A stretch of 64,000 bases of DNA from an uncultured Clostridium sp. Its GTDB lineage: Bacteria; Bacillota; Clostridia; Lachnospirales; Lachnospiraceae. Shown piece after piece: positions 26,211-32,745 of the stretch (positions are counted from its first letter, which is position 1; every line of letters begins with the position of its first letter). The translations under genes and the position numbers were made by a program. Location of the stretch: positions 1 through 64,000 of the forward strand of contig CALELW010000112.1 in the NCBI GenBank assembly GCA_937902905.1. Reading direction: 5' to 3'. Below the pieces are notes generated by a model. It saw nothing but the letters and a program-made list of their open reading frames with translations. It did not search any database and was not told the DNA's origin.

Positions 26211-26630
26211 TCACTCCTTGTCTGTTTTTGTTCGATAGCCGCCTTTTGAAATCTGCCTCAAAAGGTACTTTCTGTATTTATGTTCCTTGTTAAAAATCAC
26301 GGTGACCTTTTCCATTCGTGACGTCATAGTAAAATACTCTCGCCACATCTTTTCATGTTTCTTTCCGTCCGCTGTTCCGGAGTTTGCCACATTGACGGCG
26401 TAGGGCGAATCACATTGAATCACTAATTGACTTGGTTCATTCATGTAGTGCACCGCTTCCACCAGTGCTCGCACCGCCAATTTTTGAAAGGACAGCTCTT
26501 TCCACGCCGACACGTGGATTTTGCGATACGCTTTTCCACTAATTACCGCCTCCAGTAATATGGCATATGTGCCGGTGCCGCATGGGATTTTTCCGTGAAA
26601 TTTTGTTGTTATGTAGATATTTACTTTCAC
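26211..26630 (-). CDS. RNase H-like fold phage protein
   Basis: A 139-residue protein with a GTG start, chosen because GGAGGGGG lies 5 nt upstream and the GTGA overlaps the Rep stop by 4 bp. The layout recalls RNase HI: first strands NIYITTKFHGK and GTGTYAILLEAV, helix LAVRALVEAVHYM, strand and Asp in LVIQCDSPYAVNV. The first-strand catalytic Asp of RNase HI is missing (ITTKF instead), so catalysis is doubtful. Confidence 0.6.
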   Translation of the reverse strand: MKVNIYITTKFHGKIPCGTGTYAILLEAVISGKAYRKIHVSAWKELSFQKLAVRALVEAVHYMNEPSQLVIQCDSPYAVNVANSGTADGKKHEKMWREYFTMTSRMEKVTVIFNKEHKYRKYLLRQISKGGYRTKTDKE

Positions 26631-27364
26631 GGGCTCCCCCTCCTTCCGTCGTTTTCCACTAGGATATACCGCATGAATCCCCATCCCGTCAGTTCCGAGA
26701 TACCGGCGTACACGGTACCTTTATCAATCCAGTACCCGCTTTTTTCTCGTGGCTCCTGACGGAAGCAGTTTCGGTTTGTAATGATTCGCTTCCTTGTCTC
26801 CGGACGGCGTAGGTTTGCGCTGTGTGTCCATGCGCGACCTTTTCCACCGTTCCGCTTGAATTGCAGCTTATATTTTGCGAAGTATTCCGCAAGCCGTGAG
26901 TATTGTCCGGTATCATCTAATGGACGAATATCAATCCTGCCTTTTTTCCACTGCAAGCGAATCCAGTCTGTGGGAACTTGATTCATCACCATGTGATGAT
27001 GAAGAGCTCCTCGCTTTCCGATTTCCGTCACGAGGATATACTTAAATACTTCGTTTTCTTTCTTCATGCGCCGGCGCAACTGGCGAAGGAATCGTTCTCT
27101 ATCTGTTTTCGCTCCGTTCAAATCTTCCGGACGTTCATCCGGCGCATAAGTAAGTGTCACGTGGTAATCTCCCGGTTGAAAATTCTCATTCATCAGGATG
27201 GTTAATTCTGTGATTGTTTTCCGCAGGTTGACTTTTTCCTGCGCCGAGCTTGTTTTTTTCTCTTTTTTCTCTCTTTTCTCTCCCGGCGGGTGAATATGTG
27301 ATGAATAGCAACGTTCAATCAACACTGTCCGCCCTGCCTTTGTTGTCTTTTCAATATACGGCAT
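26627..27364 (-). CDS. HUH-family rolling-circle replication initiator-like protein
   Basis: A 245-residue protein starting at MPYIEKTTKAG, with GGAGGT 7 nt upstream. It has the Rep motif order: motif 1 in DYHVTLTYAPD (~67-76), motif 2 HHH at 122-124 in GALHHHMVMN (His-hydrophobic-His metal site), and motif 3 Tyr161/Tyr165 in LAEYFAKYKLQFK. Such enzymes nick one strand and stay bound through Tyr. This suggests rolling-circle initiation, or DNA nicking, in a tailed phage with no other replication initiator visible. Confidence 0.8.
   Translation of the reverse strand: MPYIEKTTKAGRTVLIERCYSSHIHPPGEKREKKEKKTSSAQEKVNLRKTITELTILMNENFQPGDYHVTLTYAPDERPEDLNGAKTDRERFLRQLRRRMKKENEVFKYILVTEIGKRGALHHHMVMNQVPTDWIRLQWKKGRIDIRPLDDTGQYSRLAEYFAKYKLQFKRNGGKGRAWTHSANLRRPETRKRIITNRNCFRQEPREKSGYWIDKGTVYAGISELTGWGFMRYILVENDGRRGSP
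27066..27079. repeat. Prophage palindrome copy 2 (12-bp core)
   Basis: TGCGCCGGCGCA at 27067-27078, with A instead of T at the outer left position. It lies inside the Rep gene (codons for Leu-Arg-Arg-Arg). Confidence 0.85.
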
Positions 27365-27454
27365 TAACCGCACCTCCGTGGTTCTGAAAATAATACCTTG
27401 AGCAAGTGTGAAAAACGGCTCAAAATGTCCGTTTTCTCTTGCTTTTTTGGTGCG

Positions 27455-27496
27455 AAAATGGTATACTAATTATGTTAGATTTTTGTATACCATTTT
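27455..27496. promoter_or_regulatory. Perfect 12-bp inverted repeat upstream of rep
   Basis: AAAATGGTATAC (27455-27466) and GTATACCATTTT (27485-27496) with an 18-bp spacer. It fills most of the only sizeable gap around the rep gene. It could be an operator or the double-strand origin of the HUH protein. Confidence 0.6.
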
Positions 27497-27512
27497 CTTG
27501 AAAGTGGCTGGC

Positions 27513-27686
27513 TTAATTGCCGGCCGCTTTCTTTTTGTCGTTTGCCAGCCGGCAGTCGACTTTCTGGCCGCAGCGGCTACACCGCTCTTGTGGTGTCACC
27601 GACCAGTATGTATGCCCGTTCGGGCACGTGCATATGAAGAACGGAAACGTAATCGGTGTTCCGTCCGAATAATCATTTTGTTTCAT
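27513..27686 (-). CDS. 57-residue zinc-ribbon protein
   Basis: A short ORF (MKQNDYSDGTPITFPFF...) with Cys pairs CTC at ~19-21 and CSRCG at ~36-40, plus His and a further Cys: a zinc-ribbon layout. Its ATG lies within the end of the previous gene (14-bp overlap), typical of translational coupling. Probably a small nucleic-acid or protein adaptor. Confidence 0.7.
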   Translation of the reverse strand: MKQNDYSDGTPITFPFFICTCPNGHTYWSVTPQERCSRCGQKVDCRLANDKKKAAGN

Positions 27687-27900
27687 TGAAGTCCCTCATT
27701 ATCCGCAAGTGCTCCGCCATCTCCTTCAACTTTTTACGATTTTTTGTAAAAACTTTGTTCTGGTAGACTTGTACACCTTTATTTTCTACTGTCACACAGA
27801 TACAGTCCGTGTTGCCGTGATAACACACGAACGCGGTTATATTTTTCTTTCTGTTCAAACAAATTGCATTCCAAAAAATTTTCCCAAGAATCACTTTCAT
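27673..27900 (-). CDS. Small phage protein, unknown function
   Basis: A 75-residue protein starting at MKVILGKIFWNAI, with GGAGG 8 nt upstream. Two or three beta strands (NITAFVCYHGNTDCICVTVENKGVQVY) are followed by a basic helix (NRKKLKEMAEHLRIMRDF). No family recognised. Confidence 0.6.
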   Translation of the reverse strand: MKVILGKIFWNAICLNRKKNITAFVCYHGNTDCICVTVENKGVQVYQNKVFTKNRKKLKEMAEHLRIMRDFNETK

Positions 27901-27905
27901 ATCTT

Positions 27906-28082
27906 TTACCTCCATATCTTTCTGTTGGCTGCAACAAATAACGCAAGCCATATTGTCGACGTTACAAATACGATAATCTCCTGCATCCGAAGACTATGGA
28001 CCTCACGCGCCGTGATAATCCACGCCATCATTGCGGCCACTGTTATCGCCTGAATGAATTTCTCTTTTCTTTTTCGTTTCAC
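27906..28082 (-). CDS. 58-residue membrane protein
   Basis: GTG start with GGAGGG 7 nt upstream. The very basic N-terminus (KRKRKEK) is followed by two hydrophobic segments (AITVAAMMAWIITA and IIVFVTSTIWLALFVAA) and a short basic tail. Located between the tRNA and the small soluble gene. Function unknown. Confidence 0.6.
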   Translation of the reverse strand: MKRKRKEKFIQAITVAAMMAWIITAREVHSLRMQEIIVFVTSTIWLALFVAANRKIWR

Positions 28083-28109
28083 TATGTCGCCCTCCTTTCT
28101 TTTTTGTAA

Positions 28110-28182
28110 TGGAACGTCGGGGAATCGAACCCCGGACTTTCCGCTTATGAGGCGGCTGTTCTCACCACTGAACTAACGTTCC
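28110..28182 (-). tRNA. Prophage tRNA with anticodon CAU (Met or Ile2)
   Basis: On the minus strand GGAACGT/ACGTTCC acceptor, D arm GTTCAGTGGTGAGAAC, anticodon loop CTCATAA (anticodon CAT), T arm CGGGGTTCGATTCCCCG, discriminator A, no encoded CCA. One mismatch lies at the top of the anticodon stem. Whether it is a Met or a lysidine-modified Ile tRNA cannot be decided here. Confidence 0.85.
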
Positions 28183-28197
28183 TTTTCGGCTAGTGCC

Positions 28198-28536
28198 CTA
28201 TTTTCTTTCCTTGTCGAGAAGCCAGTAAAACTTCCGGCGGTATTTATAGTACGTGTTTCTGTCGCATGGGATACCGAACACACTTCTCAACGTCGTATAC
28301 GTCATGTCTTTCCATATGACACCGGCGCGGATATACTCCGCCAGCCCCTCCTCTGCCATCAGACAAAGGATGTCGATTTCGTCCATCTTTCTCCGGAGGT
28401 TTTCCAGTTCCTCCGGAGATTTTTTCCCGGCCAAGTACGCCTTTTCCCATTCCGGGTATTGTAGTACGTAGTAATACAGTTCCCGAAAACGGAATTCACT
28501 GATTCCGTATTGTTTTGGAAGTTTTTTTCGTGGCAC
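28198..28536 (-). CDS. Small phage DNA-binding or regulatory protein
   Basis: A 112-residue protein with GTG start after AAGGAAGGGG. The helical sequence (KQYGISEFRFRELYYYVLQYPEWEK, LMAEEGLAEYIRAGVIWKDM, IPCDRNTYYKYRRKFYWLLD) looks like the small ArpU/RinA-like or HTH proteins of Firmicute phages that sit near the end of early modules. The exact family is not certain. A regulator of transcription is a plausible role. Confidence 0.6.
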   Translation of the reverse strand: MPRKKLPKQYGISEFRFRELYYYVLQYPEWEKAYLAGKKSPEELENLRRKMDEIDILCLMAEEGLAEYIRAGVIWKDMTYTTLRSVFGIPCDRNTYYKYRRKFYWLLDKERK

Positions 28537-28537
28537 G

Positions 28538-28984
28538 CTACCCCTTCCTTTCTTCGCTAACAAACATTTTTTCAAGCATCCCCTCTTTGAATCCTTTTAA
28601 TGTTTCAATCTCTTTTTGTTCTGCTCTTTCTGCTTTTTCTATAGTCATCAATACCTCAATGATTTGTTTCTGTTGTTCCATCGTTGGCACGTTTATCTTT
28701 AAGAACTTAACCGCCTCGTATTTCAAATTAATTCCTGACTTGTATTTTGCTAAAAACTCCGGCATTGCGTTTTGAAGTGCAAAGTACAAATATCTCGGAA
28801 GCACATTACTCCACGGTGAAAATGCTACATATCCCGTTTTTCCTGCCTCTTCAACCTCTGCATATAAAACAGTTCCGTCATTTGCCGACAGTCTTATCAA
28901 ACTCGTTCCCGGCGGAATCTTTTGACCGTCAGCAACTCTATACACTTCCGCAATCTCTCCTATTTTTTTGCAATTAATTAGCAC
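28538..28984 (-). CDS. Half-size type I specificity (HsdS-like) subunit
   Basis: A 148-residue protein with one target-recognition domain (~1-105: GEIAEVYRVADGQKI, PGTSLIRLSANDGTV, LPRYLYFALQNAM) and one conserved helical spacer (QQKQIIEVLMTIEKAERAEQKEIETLKGF). A full HsdS has two of each (~400 residues), so this form would have to dimerise and read a symmetric split site. It starts with GTG overlapping the methylase stop by 7 bp. Confidence 0.8.
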   Translation of the reverse strand: MLINCKKIGEIAEVYRVADGQKIPPGTSLIRLSANDGTVLYAEVEEAGKTGYVAFSPWSNVLPRYLYFALQNAMPEFLAKYKSGINLKYEAVKFLKINVPTMEQQKQIIEVLMTIEKAERAEQKEIETLKGFKEGMLEKMFVSEERKG

Positions 28985-30237
28985 GAATCATCAACTTCCT
29001 TTTTGTATTTGTCATCCATCCAGTTTTTGTATTCTTCTATTGCGTTTTTTAACGCTCTGTCACTTTCCTGTGTCGTTCCAGTCATTTCAAGCATCATATC
29101 AAGCAGTTTCTTTTCGTTGTCATGTATCTCTTTATCTATCCGGTGGAGATTTTCCAATACCTCAACAATGTCCGGTGCAGCTTCCGGGATAAATGTGTCT
29201 ACATATCTTGGTATGTTTAGGTTGTAGTCGTTTTCCTCAACTTCCTGCATAGTCGCCACTGCAGAATATCGCTGAACGTATTTTCTTTTCAGATAAACAT
29301 CTAACACTTTTTTTATATGTTCCTCATTCATGACGTTCTGCTTGCCATGCTTATCAAAATACTTTGAGGCATCAACAAAGAGGATGTCTCTGCTGTCTTC
29401 CTTTAATGCCATAATGCAAACCGGTATCCCTGTATTCATAAAAAGATTGTTCGGCAATCCTACAATGGTATTCATGTACCCGGCTTCGATAATGCCTCTC
29501 CGTATGGTCTGTTCTTTTCCGCCTCGGAATAAAACACCATGCGGCACGATTGCCACCAGTATGCCTCCGGTTTTTAATCTGCTTAAGCCGTGCATAATAA
29601 AGGCATAATCCGAGTACTGTTTTGGTGTGATTCCAAAGCGAAACCTTTTGTCGCTTTGGAAGTCGTCCACCTCTCCCCATCGCAGAGAATACGGTGGATT
29701 TGTTACAACAACGTCGTAATATGTATTACGTGGCGATTCTGCCTTGCTTATTGTGCTGAACTTCGGTCCCGGTTCCAAATTGTATATCTCAAAAATCCTT
29801 CCCGATAGACAATCGCACTGCACAACTTCCGCGCTCATGTTTCGTATCATTAAATTTAATAGCAATATAGGTATTGCTCTTGACGAAAACTCTTCGCAGT
29901 GGAAAAACGCATCCGGATTTTCTAACCACATCTTTATCGTTAGACTGCCAGTTCCGGCACATATATCTGCTACCGTTCCGGCCGTTCCTGCCATTTCCGA
30001 CGCCAGTGCGGCCACACAGTCAGGTGTGTAGTCCTGCTTTAATTCTTTTCTGTCTCCGTGTTCTTCTTGGTAATAATCCAAAAAGAAATCCTCTTTCATG
30101 TCCGGTGAGATTTTTGTTATCTCGTTAAAACATCGCATTCGTGCTTTTTCGTCCATGAGAATCTCCATCACTCTGTCCGGCATTTCATAACTTTCCGTAA
30201 TACCAAACAGCTCATTGATTGTGTTTCGTTCAAGCAC
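28978..30237 (-). CDS. Type I-like N6-adenine DNA methyltransferase (HsdM-like)
   Basis: A 419-residue gamma-class methylase. SAM motif I is VADICAGTGSLT (~89-100) and the catalytic motif is NPPY at 180-183 in VVVTNPPYSLRWGE. The C-terminal helices end in an HsdS-binding-like region. The next gene is a half-size HsdS; no HsdR translocase is in the prophage. It probably protects phage DNA or alters gene expression. The GTG start follows an overlapping five-codon mini-ORF with a strong GGAGG, which may couple translation. Confidence 0.88.
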   Translation of the reverse strand: MLERNTINELFGITESYEMPDRVMEILMDEKARMRCFNEITKISPDMKEDFFLDYYQEEHGDRKELKQDYTPDCVAALASEMAGTAGTVADICAGTGSLTIKMWLENPDAFFHCEEFSSRAIPILLLNLMIRNMSAEVVQCDCLSGRIFEIYNLEPGPKFSTISKAESPRNTYYDVVVTNPPYSLRWGEVDDFQSDKRFRFGITPKQYSDYAFIMHGLSRLKTGGILVAIVPHGVLFRGGKEQTIRRGIIEAGYMNTIVGLPNNLFMNTGIPVCIMALKEDSRDILFVDASKYFDKHGKQNVMNEEHIKKVLDVYLKRKYVQRYSAVATMQEVEENDYNLNIPRYVDTFIPEAAPDIVEVLENLHRIDKEIHDNEKKLLDMMLEMTGTTQESDRALKNAIEEYKNWMDDKYKKEVDDSC

Positions 30238-30304
30238 TTCTTTTCATCACCTCCTCATTGATAAAAGCGCAACTTTCCACAGTTGCTTTTTGGTATTGCA
30301 ACGC

Positions 30305-30679
30305 TTACGCATTGCTTTTCTCGTCCTTAATCAATTTCACCAGCCGTATTTTTCTCTCCGGCTGCTCCGGGTTTGCCAGTTTTATAAAGTACATCAGCAT
30401 TTCTTCCGGGATTACGATTTCCTCCGTTTCCCTGTCGTAATACATGCTATAATCCGAATATCCTTGCCACCGGAATCCCTCATACATTTCCATTGCCTTG
30501 TTTAATTCTCTACATCGTTTGCACTTTTTTCTTCTTGCTTTTTCAACGATACCATCAATGATTTCCAGTTCTTTTTGTGAGAGTCTCGATAAAAATGCTC
30601 TTGTTCGCATTTTGGGGTCTTCTCTCGTTATACTGTTAATGAGGGTGTTTTTTTCTTCCTCTTGATTCATTCTCAACAT
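30305..30679 (-). CDS. Small helical phage protein
   Basis: A 124-residue charged protein; AGGAG lies 9 nt before the ATG, and the start overlaps the previous gene by 7 bp. Helices FLSRLSQKELEIIDGIVEKARRKK, a CKRC pair, then PEEMLMYFIKLANPEQPERKIRLVKLI. No family recognised. Confidence 0.65.
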   Translation of the reverse strand: MLRMNQEEEKNTLINSITREDPKMRTRAFLSRLSQKELEIIDGIVEKARRKKCKRCRELNKAMEMYEGFRWQGYSDYSMYYDRETEEIVIPEEMLMYFIKLANPEQPERKIRLVKLIKDEKSNA

Positions 30680-31005
30680 TTATCCTCGCTCCTTTCGTTT
30701 TCTTCATCCACAAGCCGCTCCGGGGACAAATCAGCCTGTATCAGCATATTGTATAGACGTGAGCTGATAATTACTTTGTCAGCCATTTGCTCTTCGATTT
30801 TTTTCAGATTGTACAACTGTCTGACTTGGTTTCCTGTTAATCCACTATCTACCGGAACCGCTGAACAGTAACCAGTACCTAATTTTGAAAAAATCTCTTT
30901 CAAGGACTCAACGCTTTTCCTGTTGGCGCTGAGTTCTTTTGTTGCTTCCCTCATTGCTTTCGTTGCTTCCTGCAACGCTTTTGTTAATTCTGATACTTCA
31001 CCCAT
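30673..31005 (-). CDS. Coiled-coil phage protein, unknown function
   Basis: A 110-residue protein starting at MGEVSELTKALQEATKAM (AAGGAG upstream). The first ~45 residues form a heptad-like coiled coil; the rest (LTGNQVRQLYNLKKIEEQMADKVIISSRLY) is helical. No known family. It follows a plus-strand gene and starts the conserved part of the early operon. Confidence 0.6.
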   Translation of the reverse strand: MGEVSELTKALQEATKAMREATKELSANRKSVESLKEIFSKLGTGYCSAVPVDSGLTGNQVRQLYNLKKIEEQMADKVIISSRLYNMLIQADLSPERLVDEENERSEDKC

Positions 31006-31096
31006 CTTTTTACTCCTTTCTTGCTTTTCTCCACATCTTTCTTTATGATATATTTGTTGGTTGTGGCAATAATCAAATACCAACGGAGGTAGATTT

Positions 31097-31495
31097 ATGG
31101 ATTCCAGTTTATCTATTATGATTACTATTATTGTTGCTTTGTGTTCTGTTGTGTGTCCGCTTGCCACCTCTCACATGGCAAATCGACACGACACCAAAAT
31201 CCGAAGAATGGAATATGAACACAAATTGATTGAAGACCGGTATTACCATCTTCGAGACATTTACGAGGTATATCTCAAAAATGCCGGTTCTGTCATGACT
31301 GTACCAGAAGATGCTCCATTTTCTGGTTATGGAGAATCGTATCTATTGGCTTTGATGCATTCTCCCGAAAATCTTCAAGTCAAAATGATCGAGGCAGACC
31401 GTTTATTACAAGAACATAAATGGAAGGAAGCCCGCCCATTACTTGAAAAACTCACCCTTGACATTCGAAAAATATTACAAGAGCTGTGCATATAG
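31097..31495 (+). CDS. Plus-strand membrane-anchored protein, candidate moron
   Basis: A 132-residue protein with an N-terminal membrane helix (SIMITIIVALCSVVCPLATSH) and a cytosolic helical domain (~30-132). GGAGG precedes the ATG. It is the only plus-strand gene inside the minus-strand early operon. Its 3' end overlaps the tiny gene 31452-31619 tail to tail. Orientation and isolation suggest expression in the lysogen; no family recognised. Confidence 0.7.
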   Translation: MDSSLSIMITIIVALCSVVCPLATSHMANRHDTKIRRMEYEHKLIEDRYYHLRDIYEVYLKNAGSVMTVPEDAPFSGYGESYLLALMHSPENLQVKMIEADRLLQEHKWKEARPLLEKLTLDIRKILQELCI

Positions 31496-31619
31496 TGCAC
31501 ACCATGATCACGTACACGACATATATTCTGAATGTCGATTTTGATTCTATTTTGTGCATTATAAACATGCATATTATTGCCACGACCCACACAAGAGCTA
31601 TTAACATTATTGTAGCCAT
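31452..31619 (-). CDS. 55-residue two-helix membrane protein
   Basis: ORF with AAGGAG 7 nt before ATG. Two hydrophobic segments (TIMLIALVWVVAIICMFIM and IYVVYVIMVCTICTALVIFF) with a short basic loop. Fourth gene of a tiny-gene cluster; its start lies 5 bp after the stop of the previous one. It overlaps the end of the plus-strand gene by 44 bp. Confidence 0.65.
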   Translation of the reverse strand: MATIMLIALVWVVAIICMFIMHKIESKSTFRIYVVYVIMVCTICTALVIFFECQG

Positions 31620-31623
31620 CTTC

Positions 31624-31773
31624 TCACTCCTTTCTCGCTAAATCCTGCCGCGCTTTTAATGCGCCAGCGTTTGATAAAAGAATCGCTCTATCTTCTTTAC
31701 TTAATACAAGTAAGATAGATACAAATTCTTTGATGTCTTTCCGTTCCTCCGGTGTCATTACTTCTCTTTTCAT
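31624..31773 (-). CDS. 49-residue soluble peptide
   Basis: ORF with AAGGAGGT 7 nt before ATG. A helical, charged sequence (MTPEERKDIKEFVSILLVLSKEDRAILLS...). Third gene of the tiny-gene cluster. Function unknown. Confidence 0.65.
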   Translation of the reverse strand: MKREVMTPEERKDIKEFVSILLVLSKEDRAILLSNAGALKARQDLARKE

Positions 31774-31778
31774 CGCGC

Positions 31779-31862
31779 TCACCTCCTTTTCAATATGAGA
31801 ATCACAGCAAAGATACTTGCTGTCATTGAAATGACGTCTAATACAATTTCGATTTTTTCCAT
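31779..31862 (-). CDS. 27-residue single-helix membrane peptide
   Basis: ORF with AAAGGAG 7 nt before ATG. Short acidic start (MEKIEIVLDV), one hydrophobic helix (MTASIFAVILIL) and a KRR end. Second gene of the cluster; its last codons contain the ribosome binding site of the next gene. Confidence 0.55.
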   Translation of the reverse strand: MEKIEIVLDVISMTASIFAVILILKRR

Positions 31863-31893
31863 TTTCTTGCTCCTTTCTTTATTGACAACGAGT

Positions 31894-31934
31894 GCAAAAA
31901 AGCCTATCCTAGGAGTAGGTGGGGCTTTCGCCCC
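31894..31934 (-). terminator. Hairpin pair with T-tract inside the tiny-gene cluster
   Basis: On the minus strand GGGGC-GAAA-GCCCC (31921-31934) is followed by a second weaker foldback around TCCTAGGA and then six T. It could partly terminate transcription after the 39-residue gene. Confidence 0.5.
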
Positions 31935-31940
31935 TTCCTT

Positions 31941-32060
31941 TTACTCCAACAGTTTTCTTAACAAGTCTAGCAGCGAGTTTAGAAACTGTACTACGGCGGT
32001 GATTAAGACTATTATGTATACGTCTTTTTTGCCGTCTTTTTTTGACTTCTTTTTACTCAT
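31941..32060 (-). CDS. 39-residue basic amphipathic or membrane peptide
   Basis: First gene after the early promoter, AAAGGAG before ATG. The N-terminus is highly basic (MSKKKSKKDGKKD), followed by a hydrophobic helix (VYIIVLITAVVQFLNSLLDLL) and RKLLE. The layout is that of a small membrane-active or membrane-targeted peptide. Function unknown. Confidence 0.65.
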   Translation of the reverse strand: MSKKKSKKDGKKDVYIIVLITAVVQFLNSLLDLLRKLLE

Positions 32061-32077
32061 GTTGTTTCTCCTTTCTT

Positions 32078-32145
32078 GTTATCTTTGATTACATTATAAT
32101 TATCTTTGATTACTTTGTCAACACTTTTTTGTTATCTTTGATAAC
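32078..32145. promoter_or_regulatory. Three operator repeats of the phage switch
   Basis: GTTATCTTTGATTAC at 32078-32092, ATTATCTTTGATTAC at 32099-32113 and the perfect inverted repeat GTTATCTTTGATAAC at 32131-32145. The first covers the early promoter -10/start region, the second lies exactly between its -10 and -35, and the third lies between the two divergent promoters. Confidence 0.85.
32093..32121 (-). promoter_or_regulatory. Early lytic promoter
   Basis: On the minus strand TTGACA (32116-32121), 17-bp spacer, TATAAT (32093-32098): a full consensus promoter covered by operators. Confidence 0.9.
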
Positions 32146-32152
32146 TTTTTTA

Positions 32153-32181
32153 TTGACAAAATTAACTTTTATTGTTATTCT
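32153..32181 (+). promoter_or_regulatory. Repressor promoter
   Basis: TTGACA (32153-32158), 17-bp spacer, TATTCT (32176-32181), 7 bp downstream of the third operator. Confidence 0.85.
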
Positions 32182-32204
32182 TTAATCAAAAAGGAGGTAT
32201 GCAT

Positions 32205-32579
32205 ATGACGGAAAACGAGCGAGTTAAACAACTTCGCAAATCCCTTGACTTGACTCTTGAGAAGTTTGGCGATAGGTTAGGCGTTACTAAAGTCGCCATT
32301 TCGAACATTGAAAACGGTAAGCGTGCAGTCACCGAGCAGATGTCAAAGGCGATCTGTAGAGAATTCAGTGTCAACGAGGACTGGCTTCGGAACGGTGTCG
32401 GTGATATGTTCAAACAAAGAGACGGGTCCTTTAGCGAGATGCTTTCCGAACTGGACGACTCTGACGATGATTTTATCAAATCTTTTGTTGCTGTTTACAT
32501 GGAACTTGACGAAGACAGTAAGGAAGTGCTTAGAAAAACCGCACGCAAAATGGCAGAAAAAAGAAAGAAGCCGGACTAG
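32205..32579 (+). CDS. CI-like XRE-family repressor
   Basis: A 124-residue protein with an N-terminal HTH (LRKSLDLTLEKFGDRLGVTKVAISNIENGKR, best read as helices ~8-38) and a short C-terminal helical part; there is no LexA-like peptidase domain. Start MTENERVK is chosen for its AAAGGAGG spacing. Divergent from the early operon across three operators. It probably keeps lysogeny; since it lacks a self-cleavage domain, induction would need another route such as an antirepressor. Confidence 0.88.
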   Translation: MTENERVKQLRKSLDLTLEKFGDRLGVTKVAISNIENGKRAVTEQMSKAICREFSVNEDWLRNGVGDMFKQRDGSFSEMLSELDDSDDDFIKSFVAVYMELDEDSKEVLRKTARKMAEKRKKPD

Positions 32580-32593
32580 TTGCCGGCTTCTTT
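32564..32593. terminator. Terminator overlapping the repressor stop
   Basis: AAAGAAGCCGG / CCGGCTTCTTT, 11-bp perfect arms with an 8-nt loop; it includes the stop codons of two convergent genes. Confidence 0.75.
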
Positions 32594-32725
32594 GTTTTCT
32601 TTATTGAATTTAGGAATTATGTAGTGGTATATTTTGAATAAATAATCCTCGTTATTCATTTTTTGAACCATTTCTATAATTTTCTCCTTGTACCCTATAT
32701 TTGTACTTGTGCTTTGTTTGTTCAA
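32576..32725 (-). CDS. 49-residue phage peptide downstream of the small XRE gene
   Basis: TTG start after AAGGGAGAGAAG. The sequence (TNIGYKEKIIEMVQKMNNED, then YLFKIYHYIIPKFNKEN) has the pattern of small proteins often paired with XRE regulators in Firmicute prophages (a KIIxLVxKIxxExxLxxIYxxI-like motif). Its stop lies against that of the CI-like gene. Function unknown. Confidence 0.6.
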   Translation of the reverse strand: MNKQSTSTNIGYKEKIIEMVQKMNNEDYLFKIYHYIIPKFNKENKEAGN

Positions 32726-32745
32726 GTTTTAACTTCTCTCCCTTC

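Noticed and set aside
27408..27689. 93-residue plus-strand ORF
   Set aside because: Opposite to a zinc-ribbon gene and an inverted repeat on the minus strand, and it has no convincing start site.
31375..31590. 71-residue minus-strand ORF with scattered His
   Set aside because: Overlaps the 55-residue membrane gene in another frame; only the latter has a proper AAGGAG start.
31660..31675. Sixth copy of the GC-rich palindrome (TGCGCCAGCG)
   Set aside because: Only one half plus part matches and symmetry is lost.
32061..32204. LexA/SOS box in the switch region
   Set aside because: No CGAAC-4-GTTCG word is present; the repeats fit phage operators instead.
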